Shown piece after piece: positions 1 to 11,938 of a stretch of 64,000 nucleotides of DNA. The notes below the pieces were generated by a model, which saw only the letters and a program-made list of their open reading frames with translations, ran no database searches and was not told the DNA's origin. The DNA is taken from contig JAECUM010006833.1 in the NCBI GenBank assembly GCA_016617855.1, positions 30,995 to 94,994 on the forward strand, in the 5' to 3' direction. This DNA is from Megalonaias nervosa (taxonomy: Eukaryota > Mollusca > Bivalvia > Unionida > Unionidae). The position numbers and the translations under genes were made by a program. Every line of letters begins with the position of its first letter. Position 1 is the first letter of the stretch.

Positions 1-50
1 GGAGATTTTTTGTGGTGCTGACATTTTCGGTTTCCTCTGTTCTTGCCCAG

Positions 51-59
51 ATTATATTT
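51..59 (+). other. Candidate 9-nt microexon
   Basis: A pyrimidine-rich tract (29-47) ends in CAG at 48-50. Nine bases follow, then a strong GTGAGT donor at 60-65. The length is divisible by 3. In phase 1, as for the neighbouring exons, it would insert Asp-Tyr-Ile between FN3-1 and FN3-2. There is no homology support, so chance pairing of splice-like motifs remains possible. Confidence 0.3.
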
Positions 60-1431
60 GTGAGTCGGGATTTTTTTGCAATCATTGCAAAACAAAAATT
101 TTTCCTGAAGGAGAGCACTTGATTCACTGAAATATTTTGATAAAATTTACTGAAGTTTGTGTCATTTCAGTATGCACTTGTGTAATGAATCTTTTATAAA
201 AATCTATGCTGGTTTTATTAAATTGTCATTCTAACTTGCATTTTCAACTTCATTACCATACAATTTAAAAAAAAATGTATGCAACAGACTTTACATTGAA
301 GTTTCTATTTTGCATATCTATTTTTATTTTCCATGCAATATTCTCTTGTATGCACTCATAGTATGGATTCCTCCATCATTATCATCATCATCTTCTCAAA
401 GTAAGTTGAAAGACTTCCCCCACTGTCTTGCACATGATTTACATTCCCTGATGCACTGCTTCCTAGAGTAGTCTCCTTTATTGCACCATCTCTCCATCAC
501 ATTTCATCAGACATGGGACACTATTAACAGAATTGCACATCAACCTGCCAAAACACATTAAATTTCATTCAGCAAGCTTAAAGTACATGTATTTCTCATG
601 TTTCATTTTTGTCATTCAGATTGATTTTTCTGGTTAGTTAGTGGTTAAGTTGTATTGGTTATTGAATTGTTAAAAAAAATCAATCAAAACTCATTTTAGT
701 GAGGGAAAAGTCAGCATTGGATCACATATCAGTAAGATAAATAACTTTTCAAATCATTTATTATTCATCATGGTTTCATGTTGATGATATATCAAGTTTC
801 AATTTTACAAATACATATAATGAATTTATAAAAAAAAAAGGCATTTTAATTGTCAGAATAAATTACAGCATGTATGTAAAGGCACAAAAGTTGCCAAACA
901 GGTTTGTATGATTTGAATCAATATTGTCAGGTATAATTCAACTTGATTCCAGCTTGATTACGGCTGGAAAAAGTCCTGGCAAGCAAATTTTAAGTTAGGA
1001 TACTTGACCAATAGGCCTCAAATAATTTGTTTGTAGCCAGGAGAAGTAAATCTAGAAATTTAATTGTCCTGATGAATTTTTAATAGTTCTTCCCACAGAA
1101 TAGTGACTGACACATCAAGAATAATTAGACATTAGACTACTGAAATTATGAAAACTATTAGTCCAACTAAACATTTACTTGCCATGGTGTAGTGGTCTAC
1201 TGTCAATTTCAATCCCTGTCCAAAATGGAGCACATCTTTTGTGAGCCACCTAAAGCAACATCGGTTGGTTTTGATTGTAGAAAAAGGTACAACACTGAAA
1301 AATAAGCTCGTACATGATATTACATGTGAACTTCACAACAACTGATTTATCTGAATTAAAGAAATTTATGACATTCTATTAGATTTTTCATTCTGACTTT
1401 TAATTAATATCTAGTTTCAAACCTAAAGTTA

Positions 1432-1640
1432 CCATATATAGTTACTTATAAGAGTCTGACTGCAAACTGCACAGACCCAGATCTGCCATTGCATTATGTG
1501 CTGGCAGATCTGGTTCAGTGCAGTTTGTTAGGAGTAATCAGTAGAACAAACAACATAGACCTTGATCTGTAGGCACATTATTCTACGGGAGATCAGGATC
1601 TTTGTTGTTTGCAATTTGACTTATTAATGAGTATATATGG
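1432..1640 (+). mobile_element. Two-hairpin MITE, copy 1
   Basis: A complete copy flanked by TA. It starts with the outer TIR CCATATATA and ends with its complement TATATATGG. Hairpin A comes first (arms around CAGATCT at 1479-1485 and 1505-1511). Hairpin B follows, with its arms near 1557-1613. Confidence 0.85.
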
Positions 1641-2060
1641 TATAGATTTGTATACTTGTTCAGTGTCATCCAAAAGTTTCAATAGATCCAGACTGCATTA
1701 ACTAGAGCCAGTGAAATTTTAATTTTGAACTAACTTATATAAAAATCAAACTGCCTTCTGTTTTCATCTGCAATTTTGATTGGATCCACATGTTCTTAAC
1801 TACGATCAATCGTAATGTATTCTTGCTGACCACACTTTCATATTGATCCAACCATTTCAAAATTACTAGGACAACTTGAATGGGAATCACACATTCCCAA
1901 CTAAAATCAAGCAAATTCTAAACAGAAGAAAGAAGAAATATTATTTAACTGAACAAAATCTTTGACATGCCATAATACGTAGACTTTGCCACATTGACTC
2001 ATTTCACGAAATTCCCCTAGCTCTAGTCCTTTCACATAGCACTCCTCCCATACATACACT

Positions 2061-2068
<8 letters not shown>

Positions 2069-2130
<62 letters not shown>
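2069..2130. repeat. (TA)n microsatellite
   Basis: About 62 bp of near-perfect TA dinucleotide repeat within the intron. Confidence 0.97.
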
Positions 2131-2134
<4 letters not shown>

Positions 2135-2190
2135 CCACCCCACACCAACAACTTGGGGTAGTAACCCAAAAATATATGTTGCATATATTA

Positions 2191-2409
2191 CTGTCTATAC
2201 TTGCTTATAAGTTGAGTCAAACAGCCAACAACAATAATCCAGATCTGCAAGTACATAATGCACCTGCAGATCAGGGTCTATGTTTGTTCTATTGATTACA
2301 TTATGCTTGACAAACTGCACAGACCCAGATCTGCCAGCTGATTATGCAATGGCAGAGCTGGATCTATGCAGTTTGCAGTTGGACTCATCTTATAAGTGAG
2401 TATATATAA
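2191..2409 (-). mobile_element. Two-hairpin MITE, copy 2 (reverse)
   Basis: Same family as the copy at 1432, but inverted: hairpin B (CAGATCAGGGTCTATG arm) comes first and hairpin A second. The end is the usual TTATAAGTGAGTATATA. A preceding TA is present. Confidence 0.85.
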
Positions 2410-3645
2410 TATGTGACTTTTATGTTTTAAGTTTTTGGTCAGTCAGAATGTATAAATGTTACTCTCTGAGTAAATTTTATATTTTTGACTTTATTACACC
2501 CTCTAAGGGACTCATGGGAGGGGCCCAAAAGGTATGTCACACATATACCCAACCTGTGTACCAAGTTTGATCAGTATCCATTCAGGATTTCTGGAGGAGA
2601 ATGGAGTTATGGACAGACTGATAGAAAGATGGTACCACAATGTCCTCCCTGCTAATTCTTGAGGATACAAAGGAAGAACAAGAACTGGATATTTTGATCA
2701 AACGGTTTCCACTTTAAAGAATTTGTTAATATCTAGCTAACAGATTTTGTTAATGTCTAGCTTGAGAGCTGATAAAAAGAATAGATCGTCTAATTCCTTG
2801 CATGTGCTATTTGAATGTCATTGGGATATGTTTTTATTGGAGTAGAAATGGATCACATTATCAATAAATGCATGCAGTCAAGATGCCATGAAGCTTTGCA
2901 TGGAGAATTGCCAAAGGCATTTGCACGAAGGATGCATGCTGTGATAGATGTTATTGCATTTACATATGTAGATTATATATATGTTATTGAATGTAAGCTT
3001 CAGTATGTTATGTCAGCCCATCTTACCCATTGTTGTGTACACTGCAACATACCTAGTTTTCCAAATGTACTACTACAATAAGTTTTATTACTTTTTGCCA
3101 TCTTTAAGTAAACATGATAAAAGTTAATCATTTAATTATTGGTGTATGTTATCCAAAGCACAAAAATTATAAAATATTATACATTTTTTAATTCCTGTTA
3201 TCTTGTCCCAAAGCACTGAATGATTTGATAATCATTGGTTCTTGTATGTGTACTGTCTGAAATCATGTGGGGCTGTGGGAACAAGTTGGGCACATAAACA
3301 ATGAGTTTGTGAGTTGGCTGTGGTAAAACATTTAGCCCACCTAAGATAGAACACATACAATAACTAGTTTGTTATTTAATCTAATATGTAATTAATGTTA
3401 GTCATCTGGTCTCTAAAAATTAACATAGGAAGATATTAAAATAAAACTTTATTGTTTATCAGTAATTATTTCATTTGAAAGAGTCATGAACATGCCAGGT
3501 GAGCAGGATGTTTTCATAAAATAAAAAGTTGGATGACATCATACTGTTATAATGCACATCCTTTTTGAAAATATATACAGGAAAGTATCGTTAATTTATG
3601 GGAAAATCTGAGTATATAATAATCATGTACATGTATTTTGAAGTA

Positions 3646-3895
3646 CCATATATGTACTCACTTATAAGACTAGTCCAGCTGCAAACTGCATAGGCCCAGA
3701 TCTGCTGTCACATAATGCACTGGCAGAACTGGGTCTGTAGTTTGTTAGGACCAATCAATAGAACAAACAACGTACCAGTAAACACTGATCTGCAGGCTCA
3801 TCATATTACTGCAGATCATTGTTGTTTGCAGTTGACTTGACTTATAAGCGAATTGTTGTTTGCAGTTGACTTGACTTATAAGCGAATATATACAG
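3646..3895 (+). mobile_element. Two-hairpin MITE, copy 3 with duplicated 3' end
   Basis: Complete TA-flanked copy. Its 3' terminal segment of about 33 bp (ending in TTGACTTGACTTATAAGCGA) occurs twice in tandem around 3824-3889, which makes this copy longer than its siblings. Confidence 0.85.
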
Positions 3896-4275
3896 TAGCA
3901 TTAATTTATATCCATATTTAGATTAAATTGCTGATTAATATTGAAGAAGGATCAGTTATTATTTTAGTGACAACAAGTTTCAAGTCTTAATAAATAGCCG
4001 TTACAGATATTTACCAGTATTAATAAAATTTACATTAACTGCACACGTGTACTATATATAGAAAAGAAATCAAATGAAATCATAGAAATGAAAATGTCAG
4101 TAATTAATACTAAATCAAGCTTCTAGTTCCTGGTAATATGAAAAGTAACAATACCATATTATTCTTTTTTTAATGGTCCACAATATTGAGAAAAGACATG
4201 AATTTGAGCTAGAAGCTTTTTTGTAACAATTTACATTAAAGAGGGGTGTAAACTGTTTTTCCTTCTCTTTCACAG

Positions 4276-4376
4276 CCCCTGGATCAGCCCCTAGAAATGT
4301 TTATGCAGTGCCTGTCAGCCCACAGACTATCATGGTTCATTGGGAAGAGCCAGAAATCCCTAATGGGGTCATTCAG
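4276..4376 (+). CDS. Lar: LAR-type receptor PTP, FN3-2 exon a
   Basis: This exon codes for the first third of the second FN3 domain of a LAR-type receptor tyrosine phosphatase. These are neuronal cell-surface receptors that bind synaptic and proteoglycan ligands. The acceptor TTTCACAG is at 4268-4275 and the donor GTAATC at 4377. Entry is phase 1 and exit phase 0. The peptide opens with APGSAPRNV, the usual start of this domain in PTPRS, PTPRD and PTPRF as I recall them. It has the core Trp in VHWEEP and ends NGVIQ, and the next exon resumes with GYKIFY. Family placement rests on remembered homology across all exons together. There is no start codon, because this is an internal exon. Confidence 0.9.
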
Positions 4377-4687
4377 GTAATCTCTTCTCTTAAGTATGAT
4401 GAGATGACCAGTAACACCTACATATTATATTATACCTGTATGTGAGAGAGCTAATTTTGGTTTTTGGGTCAGAGTCTTTGTCTTATATTCTCAGCATTGT
4501 TTGAGCAGAAACCTTAATCTTAAGTTGAAAGTTAACTTGGACAGACAATAATTTCACATGTAATGAAAAGTGTAAATGATTAAACATACTGGATTTTCTT
4601 CACTTAAGTCGCACCCTGTTCAGGCTTGGGGATGTAAAATATGTCTACTGCACTCTCCTAAGAGGCAGCTAGCTAATGGAAGTAGTG

Positions 4688-5062
4688 GCCATGGTGGTTC
4701 AGGGGTTAATGTGCAATACTGACATCAAAAGGTACCGTTTATTCTTGCTTACAAGTCAAATCAAACTGTAAACAGCAAAGATCCTGATCTGCCGTAGCAT
4801 AATGCACCTGCAGATCAGGATCTATGTTGTTTATTTTACTGATTACTGCTAACAAACTGCACAAACCCAAATCTGCCAGCACATTATGCAGTGACAGATC
4901 CGAGTCTGTGCAGTTTGCAGTTGGACTCGTCTTATAAGTGAGTATATATGGTATGGGTGTGACTTCTACCGTTAGATCAATGTGGGTCAGACACTTCACT
5001 CCAATTTCCATAACTCTAAATAACATACCTGTATTACTATGCTAAAAAACACCAAACCAATC
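4688..5062 (+). mobile_element. SINE (AAACACCAAA-tail type) split by a MITE
   Basis: The head GTGGCCATGGTGGTTCAGGG (from about 4686) resembles a degraded tRNA-like promoter. The tail at 4955-5062 contains GTGGGTCAG and then AAAAACACCAAACC. This layout matches the SINE-like copies at 14480, 28072, 28498 and 30024. The MITE at 4735-4951 interrupts it and is therefore younger. Confidence 0.6.
4735..4951 (-). mobile_element. Two-hairpin MITE, copy 4 (reverse)
   Basis: Complete TA-flanked copy in reverse orientation. Hairpin B comes first, then hairpin A. It ends in TTATAAGTGAGTATATATGG. Confidence 0.85.
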
Positions 5063-5184
5063 CAATCAGTTCCTCTCCAGTACTGAAAAATTTCACTGAT
5101 CTAAATATCCTTCAAGTATAAAATCTGGTTGGAATATACAGGGTCTGATATTTTTGTATTGAAAAGATATGTCTCAATTTTTTT

Positions 5185-5450
5185 AATAGGTAAAGTATGT
5201 CTCACCTTTTCTCCAATCCTATAATCATCAGCATTGGGGCAGTTTTTAGTGATGTCTAGCACTGAGGCACCATGCTGCAGATATGTGGTATCATGCCCCA
5301 CCCAGTCACTGTAACATGACACCAGGTCAACCAGTCCTAGCACTAACCTCTTAATGTGATTGCCAAGCAAGGCAGCTGCTGGTATCATTTTTAAAAGTCT
5401 TTGGTATGACTTGGCCAAGGTTCGAACTGGTGACCTTCGTATCCATGGCT
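5185..5450 (-). mobile_element. tRNA-derived SINE (same family as 59400), 5' truncated
   Basis: The reverse complement contains a box B-like CAGTTCGAACC (around 5417-5427). It is followed by GTCATACCAAAGACTTT, CTGCCTTGCTTGG and ATTAAGAGGTTAGTG. The same blocks occur in the same order in the SINE at 59400-59717. The tRNA-like 5' head is missing or decayed. An apparent minus-strand reading frame across it is incidental. Confidence 0.8.
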
Positions 5451-5570
5451 GAAATAAATTTGAAAACTGGTGTCCACAGCAAATGATGATAACTAGGACA
5501 GGCAGGTTCTCTTGGCATACATTAAAATGGAAGTGTTATATACTGTAATTGTTTCTTTTCTCCTGCGCAG

Positions 5571-5769
5571 GGTTACAAGATTTTCTACACCCTGAAGCCA
5601 GATTTACCTATAGTACTCTGGGACACCCAGGATGTGAATAGTGGCACTAAGACGACCACTATCAGCAGTCTCGAGCCAAATCGCACCTATACACTCAGCA
5701 TTCTGGCATTCTCAAACATGGGCCAGGGACCTCTCTCAGAAACCATTCAAGTCATGACCACTCAAGGAG
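5571..5769 (+). CDS. Lar: LAR-type receptor PTP, FN3-2 exon b
   Basis: This exon completes the second FN3 domain. It opens GYKIFYTLKPDLP and carries the conserved Leu of ISSLEPNRTY, the Tyr of YTLSILAFSN, and the closing GPLSETIQV. In vertebrate LAR family members this part of FN3-2 has the same pattern (YxxYYTxDPxxP, then LAFTxxGDGPLS). The exon runs 199 nt, phase 0 to phase 1, with donor GGTAAGTG at 5769-5776. Residue Asn at EPNRT fits an N-glycosylation sequon. The following intron is the longest in the window. Confidence 0.92.
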
Positions 5770-6299
5770 GTAAGTGTCTTTGTTTTGTGGTCATAGTATG
5801 GCTTGAACAAGAATGAATACCTGTATTGATTCCAATGACATGCCCACTTCCATTTCAAAACATATTTACTAAGTATATCTTTGATGAGAGCCTACCCATT
5901 CCTTTGACTATTTCATTGGGTTTTTCCCATGTTCTTGTCATGATACAGATATTGAAAATACTTGATGTTGTACAATTAAAGTGACTTTTCCTTGGTGTCT
6001 GTTAGCATTCAGAACATTTCAAAATTAAGAGTTATAAAAACTTGGAAATCATGACTTCTTAGTGTGGCTAATTTCACTTCAAAGTTTGTAATGATAGAAA
6101 GTTAATAGGATCTGGATGACACTGACAGTTCAGCTTTAGTAAATGCTAATATCACTGATTATTGACTTTATAAGTATGACACTAATGCAAAATTAAGTCT
6201 GACTTGGTCTTAAACAAATATTCTGCCACTAAAAGATTTTCGAGAAGTAGACATTGTTTTTCTCCTTAGCCATTTTTGTTCTGAACTTTCTTCGCTTTA

Positions 6300-7150
6300 T
6301 TTTTTAGAAACTAATTGAACATTTTACATTACCATTTCGATTTTTATATGCTTGCTGAAAGGCAGAGCATATAATGTTTTGACGTGTCCATCCATGCACA
6401 TTACCATTTTCATTTCTGAACAATAGCTTTAATTTTATATGATCTACCTTTACCAAACTTTGTGGATGACTTGCACTTGACTTAAGAAGAAACCTATTAA
6501 TTTTGGAGTCCAAAGGTCAAGGTCACTGCATGAAAGGAGAAAACTTGTTTCTGCACAGTTACATTAGTTCACAGACCTGAACCGAATTTTGTGAATGGTA
6601 TGTACTTGGGTAAGGAAGGAGCCTGTTAAATTTGGGGTCAACATTAAAGATACTGTGACTGGAAAACTGAAAAAAAAGGTTTAGTTGTTGACCATATACC
6701 TTCACCAAAGTTTGTGTATGGGTTACACTTTGGACAAGAAGGCAGCCATTTGGTTTGTGTATTAAAAACATCAAAGATCATGGTCACAGTGCCTGAGGGA
6801 AAAAAATATTTATTTGCATAATAACTAGGTCTAGACCATGTTCCTTGACCAAGTTTTGTGGAGTGCTTGCGCTGAAGGTAACATATAAGCCTATCAGTTT
6901 TGGTCTCAAAAGGTGAAAAGTCTAGGTAATTGTGAACCAAAGAAAAATGGGTTCTGCAGAATAACTTTTGTTCTAAATTAAGTACCATGACCAAACTTTG
7001 TGGAGGGCTTTCACTTAAGGTAAGAAAAATGCCAATTTTATGGTCGAAAGATCAAAGGCCATGGTAAGATTAATAAATGAACAAATGGTTTCTGCAAAGT
7101 AAGTTTAGTTCTAGACTGCATGCCTTGACCAGAATCAGTTTCATTGGGAT
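6300..7150. repeat. Degenerate tandem array, 124-144 bp monomers
   Basis: A motif like CCAAACTTTGTGGANGGCTT recurs at about 6454, 6581, 6705, 6849 and 6991. Between copies there is recurring sequence of the type GGTCAAAGGTCAAGGTCAC and GGTTTCTGCACA. The copies are strongly diverged. Confidence 0.75.
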
Positions 7151-7835
7151 CTGCTGCTCAGTTATCTCTATAGAGTCTGCCATGCCTTACTAGAATCTAT
7201 TTAGATGACTATTATGAACATGGGGCCGACGTATAATGTACTGTTCATGGTATTCTTCCTCGATTTGTTCCAGGAATTGGAGATCCAGCACAGAAAAGCT
7301 AGATTTAGCAATAATTATTATTATTAAAATGAACTTTTTAAAAAAAAAAATGCAAGATCAGTTTTAAACTGAAAAAATAATACTTCTTGTGTATAAAATA
7401 TAAATGTTACTTCCAAACTTTTAAACTTTGAACATTTTTATACTTAGTGTTAATATAGGTCCTAATGTCAGGGTATTCATGACATTGACTCCAGGGGTGG
7501 CACTATTTTGCTAGAAGTTGGCATGCATTGGTATTGTAAATGCAGGGTTAAAGATTATCACCAGTACACTAGCCTCAGGCTAGTAAATTACATAAAGGAC
7601 TAGTACATTTTAGAGTTTGGTAGTCTTTTTGGCATCTACACATTTTGATAGCCATCCCCATTTAATTCAATTTCCATAATGCAGCTGAATTTTATTTGCC
7701 TCAAAGAAGTACCAAGTTATAACTAACTGATTCACAAGAATCAGTAAATTGTTACTTGACAGTAGCATATTTCAGAGTGTGTGTGTCTAGCTAGTAATAA
7801 TCTTGGAAGATTAGAAGACTTTTGAAACCACTTGT

Positions 7836-8115
7836 CCTGCTTTCTACTGACTTAATCATAGAAAGTCCTGATATTTATTGGTCCTACTGTCTACCAACTT
7901 AATGATGGGAAGACCTGACATTTACTGGTCCTACTGTCAACAAACTTAAGCATGGGAAGACCTGACATTTACTGGTCCTACTATCTACTGATTTAATTAT
8001 GGGAAGTCCTGACATTTACTGGTCCTACTATCTACTGATTTAATTATGGGAAGTCCTGACATTTACTGGTCCTACTGTCTACCAACTTAAACACTGGAAC
8101 CCCTGACATTTATGG
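7836..8115. repeat. 47-bp tandem repeat, about 6 copies
   Basis: The unit begins TGACATTTACTGGTCCTACT and ends GGGAAGACC or GGGAAGTCC. The central copies are nearly identical, and the outer ones diverge. Confidence 0.9.
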
Positions 8116-9117
8116 AATTCAAGGTTTATTATATTTGTGCGACTATTTCACATGTGTGGAGTGATATGTCTATTTGTATTTTTGTTATAAGAGGGTCAGT
8201 AAGATTATCATTCTGGAACAATTTTTTAAAGAGTATGGTGCTAGTTTTTCATTACAAATAATGGCTGTTCATGTGACATTCTAAAGCTCTACTGAATGAG
8301 AGGGGGCAAAAGCACCAAAAAAATAGATGAAAATTTTTAAAGTTCAATGAAAAATGGGGTTTTTTTTATTGCCAGAATATTACAAACAGGAGATAACTTT
8401 CGAAAATGGAATGAGCATGAGTGCCAACTTCCAGCAAGCGTGCTATCACTGGGACTGACAAAACCATAGTTTTTGTACCGTTAAACAGCAAGCAGTTTTG
8501 CATGAAGAGAAATATGCGCATGAAGCAGTCTGCACAAAAAGCGCATGTCTTGCGTTAGCATGCCCATTGAAATGTAATATTTTTTGTCACCCTCATGCCA
8601 CAACAGTACTGCGTCAGTGCAATAAGCATGCAAACTTCTTCAACCACTTGTGCGAATTTGTGCCGCTGTTTCCATGGTTACACTGCGAAATCCCTGGAGA
8701 ATGCTCAATAATTTTGTTCAGTATGATAGTAGAGTAGGATAAAAAGCACATAGCATATTAGTGTTAAGTGTCATGTTTGTATCAGAAATATTATAATGTT
8801 GTGTTATTTAGACATTTTTAATTTTTATTGCAGTTTTGATAATATTTTACTGCTGACTGTTGATCATCCTTTATATAGACTGCCTATCATTTTATTTTTA
8901 TTTGAGTCATGTTCATTGCTTTAAGGTAACCAATTGAATTCCTTTGAAATTTTTTATTTTTATTTTCTTGAAAATCAGTAAGTATGTACAGTATTAGAAA
9001 TGTACATGATAAAAGATTTACAAAACTGTGACACTGTGCTGTAAAAGAGATTACAAAACTATGTTTACAGTACATTTTGTGAGTAATATTAATCGCATCA
9101 CAATGTATAACTCTGTT

Positions 9118-10160
9118 GGTCATAGACCAGAATAGCTTTTGGGATCGCTGTTATCCATTGTCTGTTGTCCTGCCCATTAACACAAGATTGTTATTGTTAC
9201 TCCTAAGCTACTTTTAAATGAAAATGGAACTGCTTTGACATCCATTATGGCCACCACAGTGACCATCTTGAACACAGCAGAAAGTCACATCAACAAAAGC
9301 TTTGTTAGAATGTCTGGTTGCTCCTAAACAAAAATAATGCCACTTGGACATCCAATATGGCCAACACAGTGGACATCTTTAAAATCTTTTTATTGCTTCA
9401 GCTCCAGAATGGATGGTCATATCAACATGGGTTTTCGGTAAAAGCCTTTTGATATCTGGTTGGTCCCAAATGAAAATGATGCTAATCTGATGTCAGTCTC
9501 TATGCCATATCGACTGTCTTGAAAATCTTGTTATTGGTACTGATTCTGTATGGAGGTTTTCACTGGAAGACTTAATATAATGCCTAGTTTATTTTAAATT
9601 AAAATTTTGCCAATCTGACCTCCAATGTGGCTGCTGTGGCAGCCACTTTGAAAATCTTATCTCTACTCCTCCTGAATGGACAGCCAAACTGACATGCAGT
9701 TTTCACAGAAATTTTAATCAAATGACGTTTTGCAATACTGAATTGACCTAAATGAAAATGCTGTCATTCTGACATCCAGTATGGCCGCTAGCTTGAAATT
9801 TTATCATTGCTACTCCTCAGTGGAATCTCATATCGATATAATGCCCATCAGAAGAATCCTTATGATATCTAGCTAGCTCCCAGTTAAAATGGTGCCAAAC
9901 AACATCCAATATGGCTGCCATGATGGCCATTTTTAAAATCTGACAATCTTGTTATCACTGCTATTCTTGAATGGATGACTATATTGACATAATCTGGTCC
10001 AAAATGAAAATACGTCCAATATTACATCCAATCTGGCTGTCACAGTGGTTGATTTGAAAATCTTCGAATTGCTAAAAAAAATATGTGAGACAATTTTAAC
10101 ACTTGGCACTTATAAAATGGTATAAATGATCTTACTTTGGATTCCTGGAAATTCGTTTTG
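9118..10160. repeat. Repeat element with internal ~120-bp tandem units
   Basis: It starts GGTCATAGACCAGAA, the same start as the copy at 41270. Inside, units recur with ATGGCCNCCACAGTGNCCATC, TTGAAAATCTTGTTATTG and AAATGAAAATGNTGCNAAT. It ends near GATTCCTGGAAATT, like the 41270 copy. Confidence 0.75.
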
Positions 10161-10555
10161 ACCAGTAGAGCATCAGTCTTTCAAGGAACTTTTGTTCTAT
10201 TTCCCATTATAATTATGTTATCAGTTGTGAAAGGATTGGGGGGTCTGTTTTAATTGCAATGCGTATGTTTACCATTTTGGCAGTTTGTTCAAGGGTGGTG
10301 CATGATGGGTGGACTTTCAGTTAATAGATCCCTTCATTTCAGTTCTTAGCTTCAAGTGAAATGCTGCCTGCCCTGTACAGAGATACATTTGTTTGAATTC
10401 ATATAATGAAAAGTTAAATTTATTATTGGGTGATAGATCAGAATATAAATGGGTTGTAATTTTACTAGTTTGCATATCTATTCATTATTGCGCCTGCTAT
10501 TTTATAATTTAAGGATAAATAAATTTAAGATTGTTGTGTTTACTTTTAAATGATG

Positions 10556-10592
10556 TACCAGCTATACTCACTTATAAGTTGAGTCCAAATTG
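10556..10592 (+). mobile_element. Two-hairpin MITE, 5' end fragment
   Basis: Only the terminal CTATACTCACTTATAAG plus GTTGAGTCCAA is present. The hairpins are missing. Confidence 0.5.
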
Positions 10593-11225
10593 TTATGACT
10601 GTGTGGTTTTAAACTAAGTAACAGAAAAGAGCGCAAGCAACAGGTCTTGTAAAATTCAACAAATAGAATGCAAACTGGAAATTTGAAAAGACCTTACAGT
10701 ATTGTGAATTAAATCTCAAAAAGTTCTGAAAGTTCCATCACAAGTCCTAATGTATGAAGTTCCAACTGTATTTCAGTGGTTTCCAAATAAATTCCGATAT
10801 TGAATGTGCTGATGTGCCTGTAGTCTCAAACATGTTAATGTGCAAGTTGCCTGGGGCATGGTGATGTGCTGTCTTTTGATGTATTACAATAATATAATCC
10901 AAAATGCACTTGTTGAATTCACTATAATATGAAATTAAAGTTTTTGTCCAAGAATATTATTGAGCACTTTGTAATTCCAGTGAATAATAATTTGAATAAA
11001 TAATTCTACCCAATCTAAAAACTGAACACAACAATAAGACTGATTTTGCTTTGGATCTTAAGGCATGAATGAGTAATTTTTCAAGTAAACAATATATAAG
11101 AAGCTAAGACACAATAATAGAGCCAAGATGTAGGCCAGTCTCCTCTATAAAACATTCAAAGTTGTCAACAAGGTTAGTAATTTCATAGTGAAAAACTTAT
11201 AATGTCCTTGACTCAGATTCAAGTA

Positions 11226-11388
11226 CCGTATATACTTGCGTATAAGCCTGTTCGCATATAAGCCGACCCCCCCCCACTTGACTAGGTAAAAATAGGAAAA
11301 ATTGCACGACCAGCAGATAAGCCGACCCCCCCTTCTTCAAGGTTTTATTTTTTCCTAAATTCTTAGGCTTATACGCAAGTATATATGG
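11226..11388 (-). mobile_element. Internally deleted pogo-element derivative, copy 1
   Basis: The first ~95 bp match the reverse complement of the right end of the pogo element at 35892-38781 (shared blocks CTTGACTAGGTAAAAATAGG and CAGATAAGCCGAC). The last ~75 bp match the reverse complement of its left end (CCTTCTTCAAGG, TTTTTCCTAAATT, GGCTTATACGCAAGTATATA). TIRs are CCGTATATACTTGCGTATAA on the left and its near-complement on the right. It has no coding capacity. Confidence 0.85.
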
Positions 11389-11404
11389 CACATAACAGTG
11401 CCTA

Positions 11405-11546
11405 CCGTATATACTCGTGTATAAGCCGACCCCCCCAACTTGACTACGTAAAAATAGGAAAAATTGCATGACCCACAGATAAGCCGATCCCCCTTCAAGG
11501 CTTAATTTTTTCCTAAATTCTTCGGCTCATACGCGAGTATATACGG
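11405..11546 (-). mobile_element. Internally deleted pogo-element derivative, copy 2
   Basis: Same structure as the adjacent copy, 142 bp, with TA on both sides (11403-11404 and 11547-11548). Termini are CCGTATATACTCGTGTATAA and the near-complement ending ATATACGG. Only about 16 bp separate the two copies. Confidence 0.85.
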
Positions 11547-11754
11547 TAAATATATTTGCCATTAATAATGATATAAGTATTTAATCCTCACTCTTAGAGA
11601 AATATTAGCTATGTATCATGTTGTTTACAAAATAAACATTACTGATCAGGTACACCATGACCTTGACTTTGGACAAAGTCTGGTGAAAAATACATATGTG
11701 CATAACTTACAATCATTAAGAAAAGCCAACAAAAAAATACCAGTAAAATATACA

Positions 11755-11938
11755 TTACAAAATGCAAACTACAGATCCATATCTACATCACATAATGCAT
11801 CAGCATGTCTAGGTCTGTGTAGTTTGTTAGGTATAATCAGTAAAACACAGCATAGACCCTAATCAGCAAGTGCATTGTGCAGTATCAGATCAGGGTATAT
11901 GTTGTTTGCAGTTGGACTTATAAGTGAGATTAGGTGGT
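11755..11938 (+). mobile_element. Two-hairpin MITE, decayed copy
   Basis: Hairpin A arms are eroded (ATGCAAACTACAGATCC against GTCTGTGTAGTTTG). Hairpin B is recognisable, with CATAGACCCTAATCAGC against CAGATCAGGGTATATG. The 5' TIR is lost; the 3' TTATAAGTGAGAT and GG remain. Confidence 0.7.

Larger units (their letters stand above)
1..4275 (+). other. Intron upstream of the FN3-2 exon (3' part)
   Basis: No convincing coding exon is visible apart from a 9-nt microexon candidate at 51-59. The stretch holds three copies of the two-hairpin MITE, a long (TA)n run and decayed repeat sequence near 2500-2660. It ends in a pyrimidine tract and CAG at 4273-4275. The FN3-1 exon of the receptor is expected upstream of the window. 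Confidence 0.7.
4377..5570 (+). other. Intron within FN3-2
   Basis: A phase 0 intron of 1.2 kb. It is filled with mobile-element sequence: a SINE broken by a two-hairpin MITE, and a 5'-truncated SINE on the minus strand. The 3' end is TTTCTCCTGCGCAG. Confidence 0.9.

Noticed and set aside
2815..3081. 88-residue plus-strand protein
   Set aside because: No recognisable domain, no gene context, and typical chance length for a 64-kb AT-rich window.
5101..5418. 105-residue minus-strand protein
   Set aside because: It overlaps a SINE whose blocks match the 59400 copy, so the open frame is incidental.
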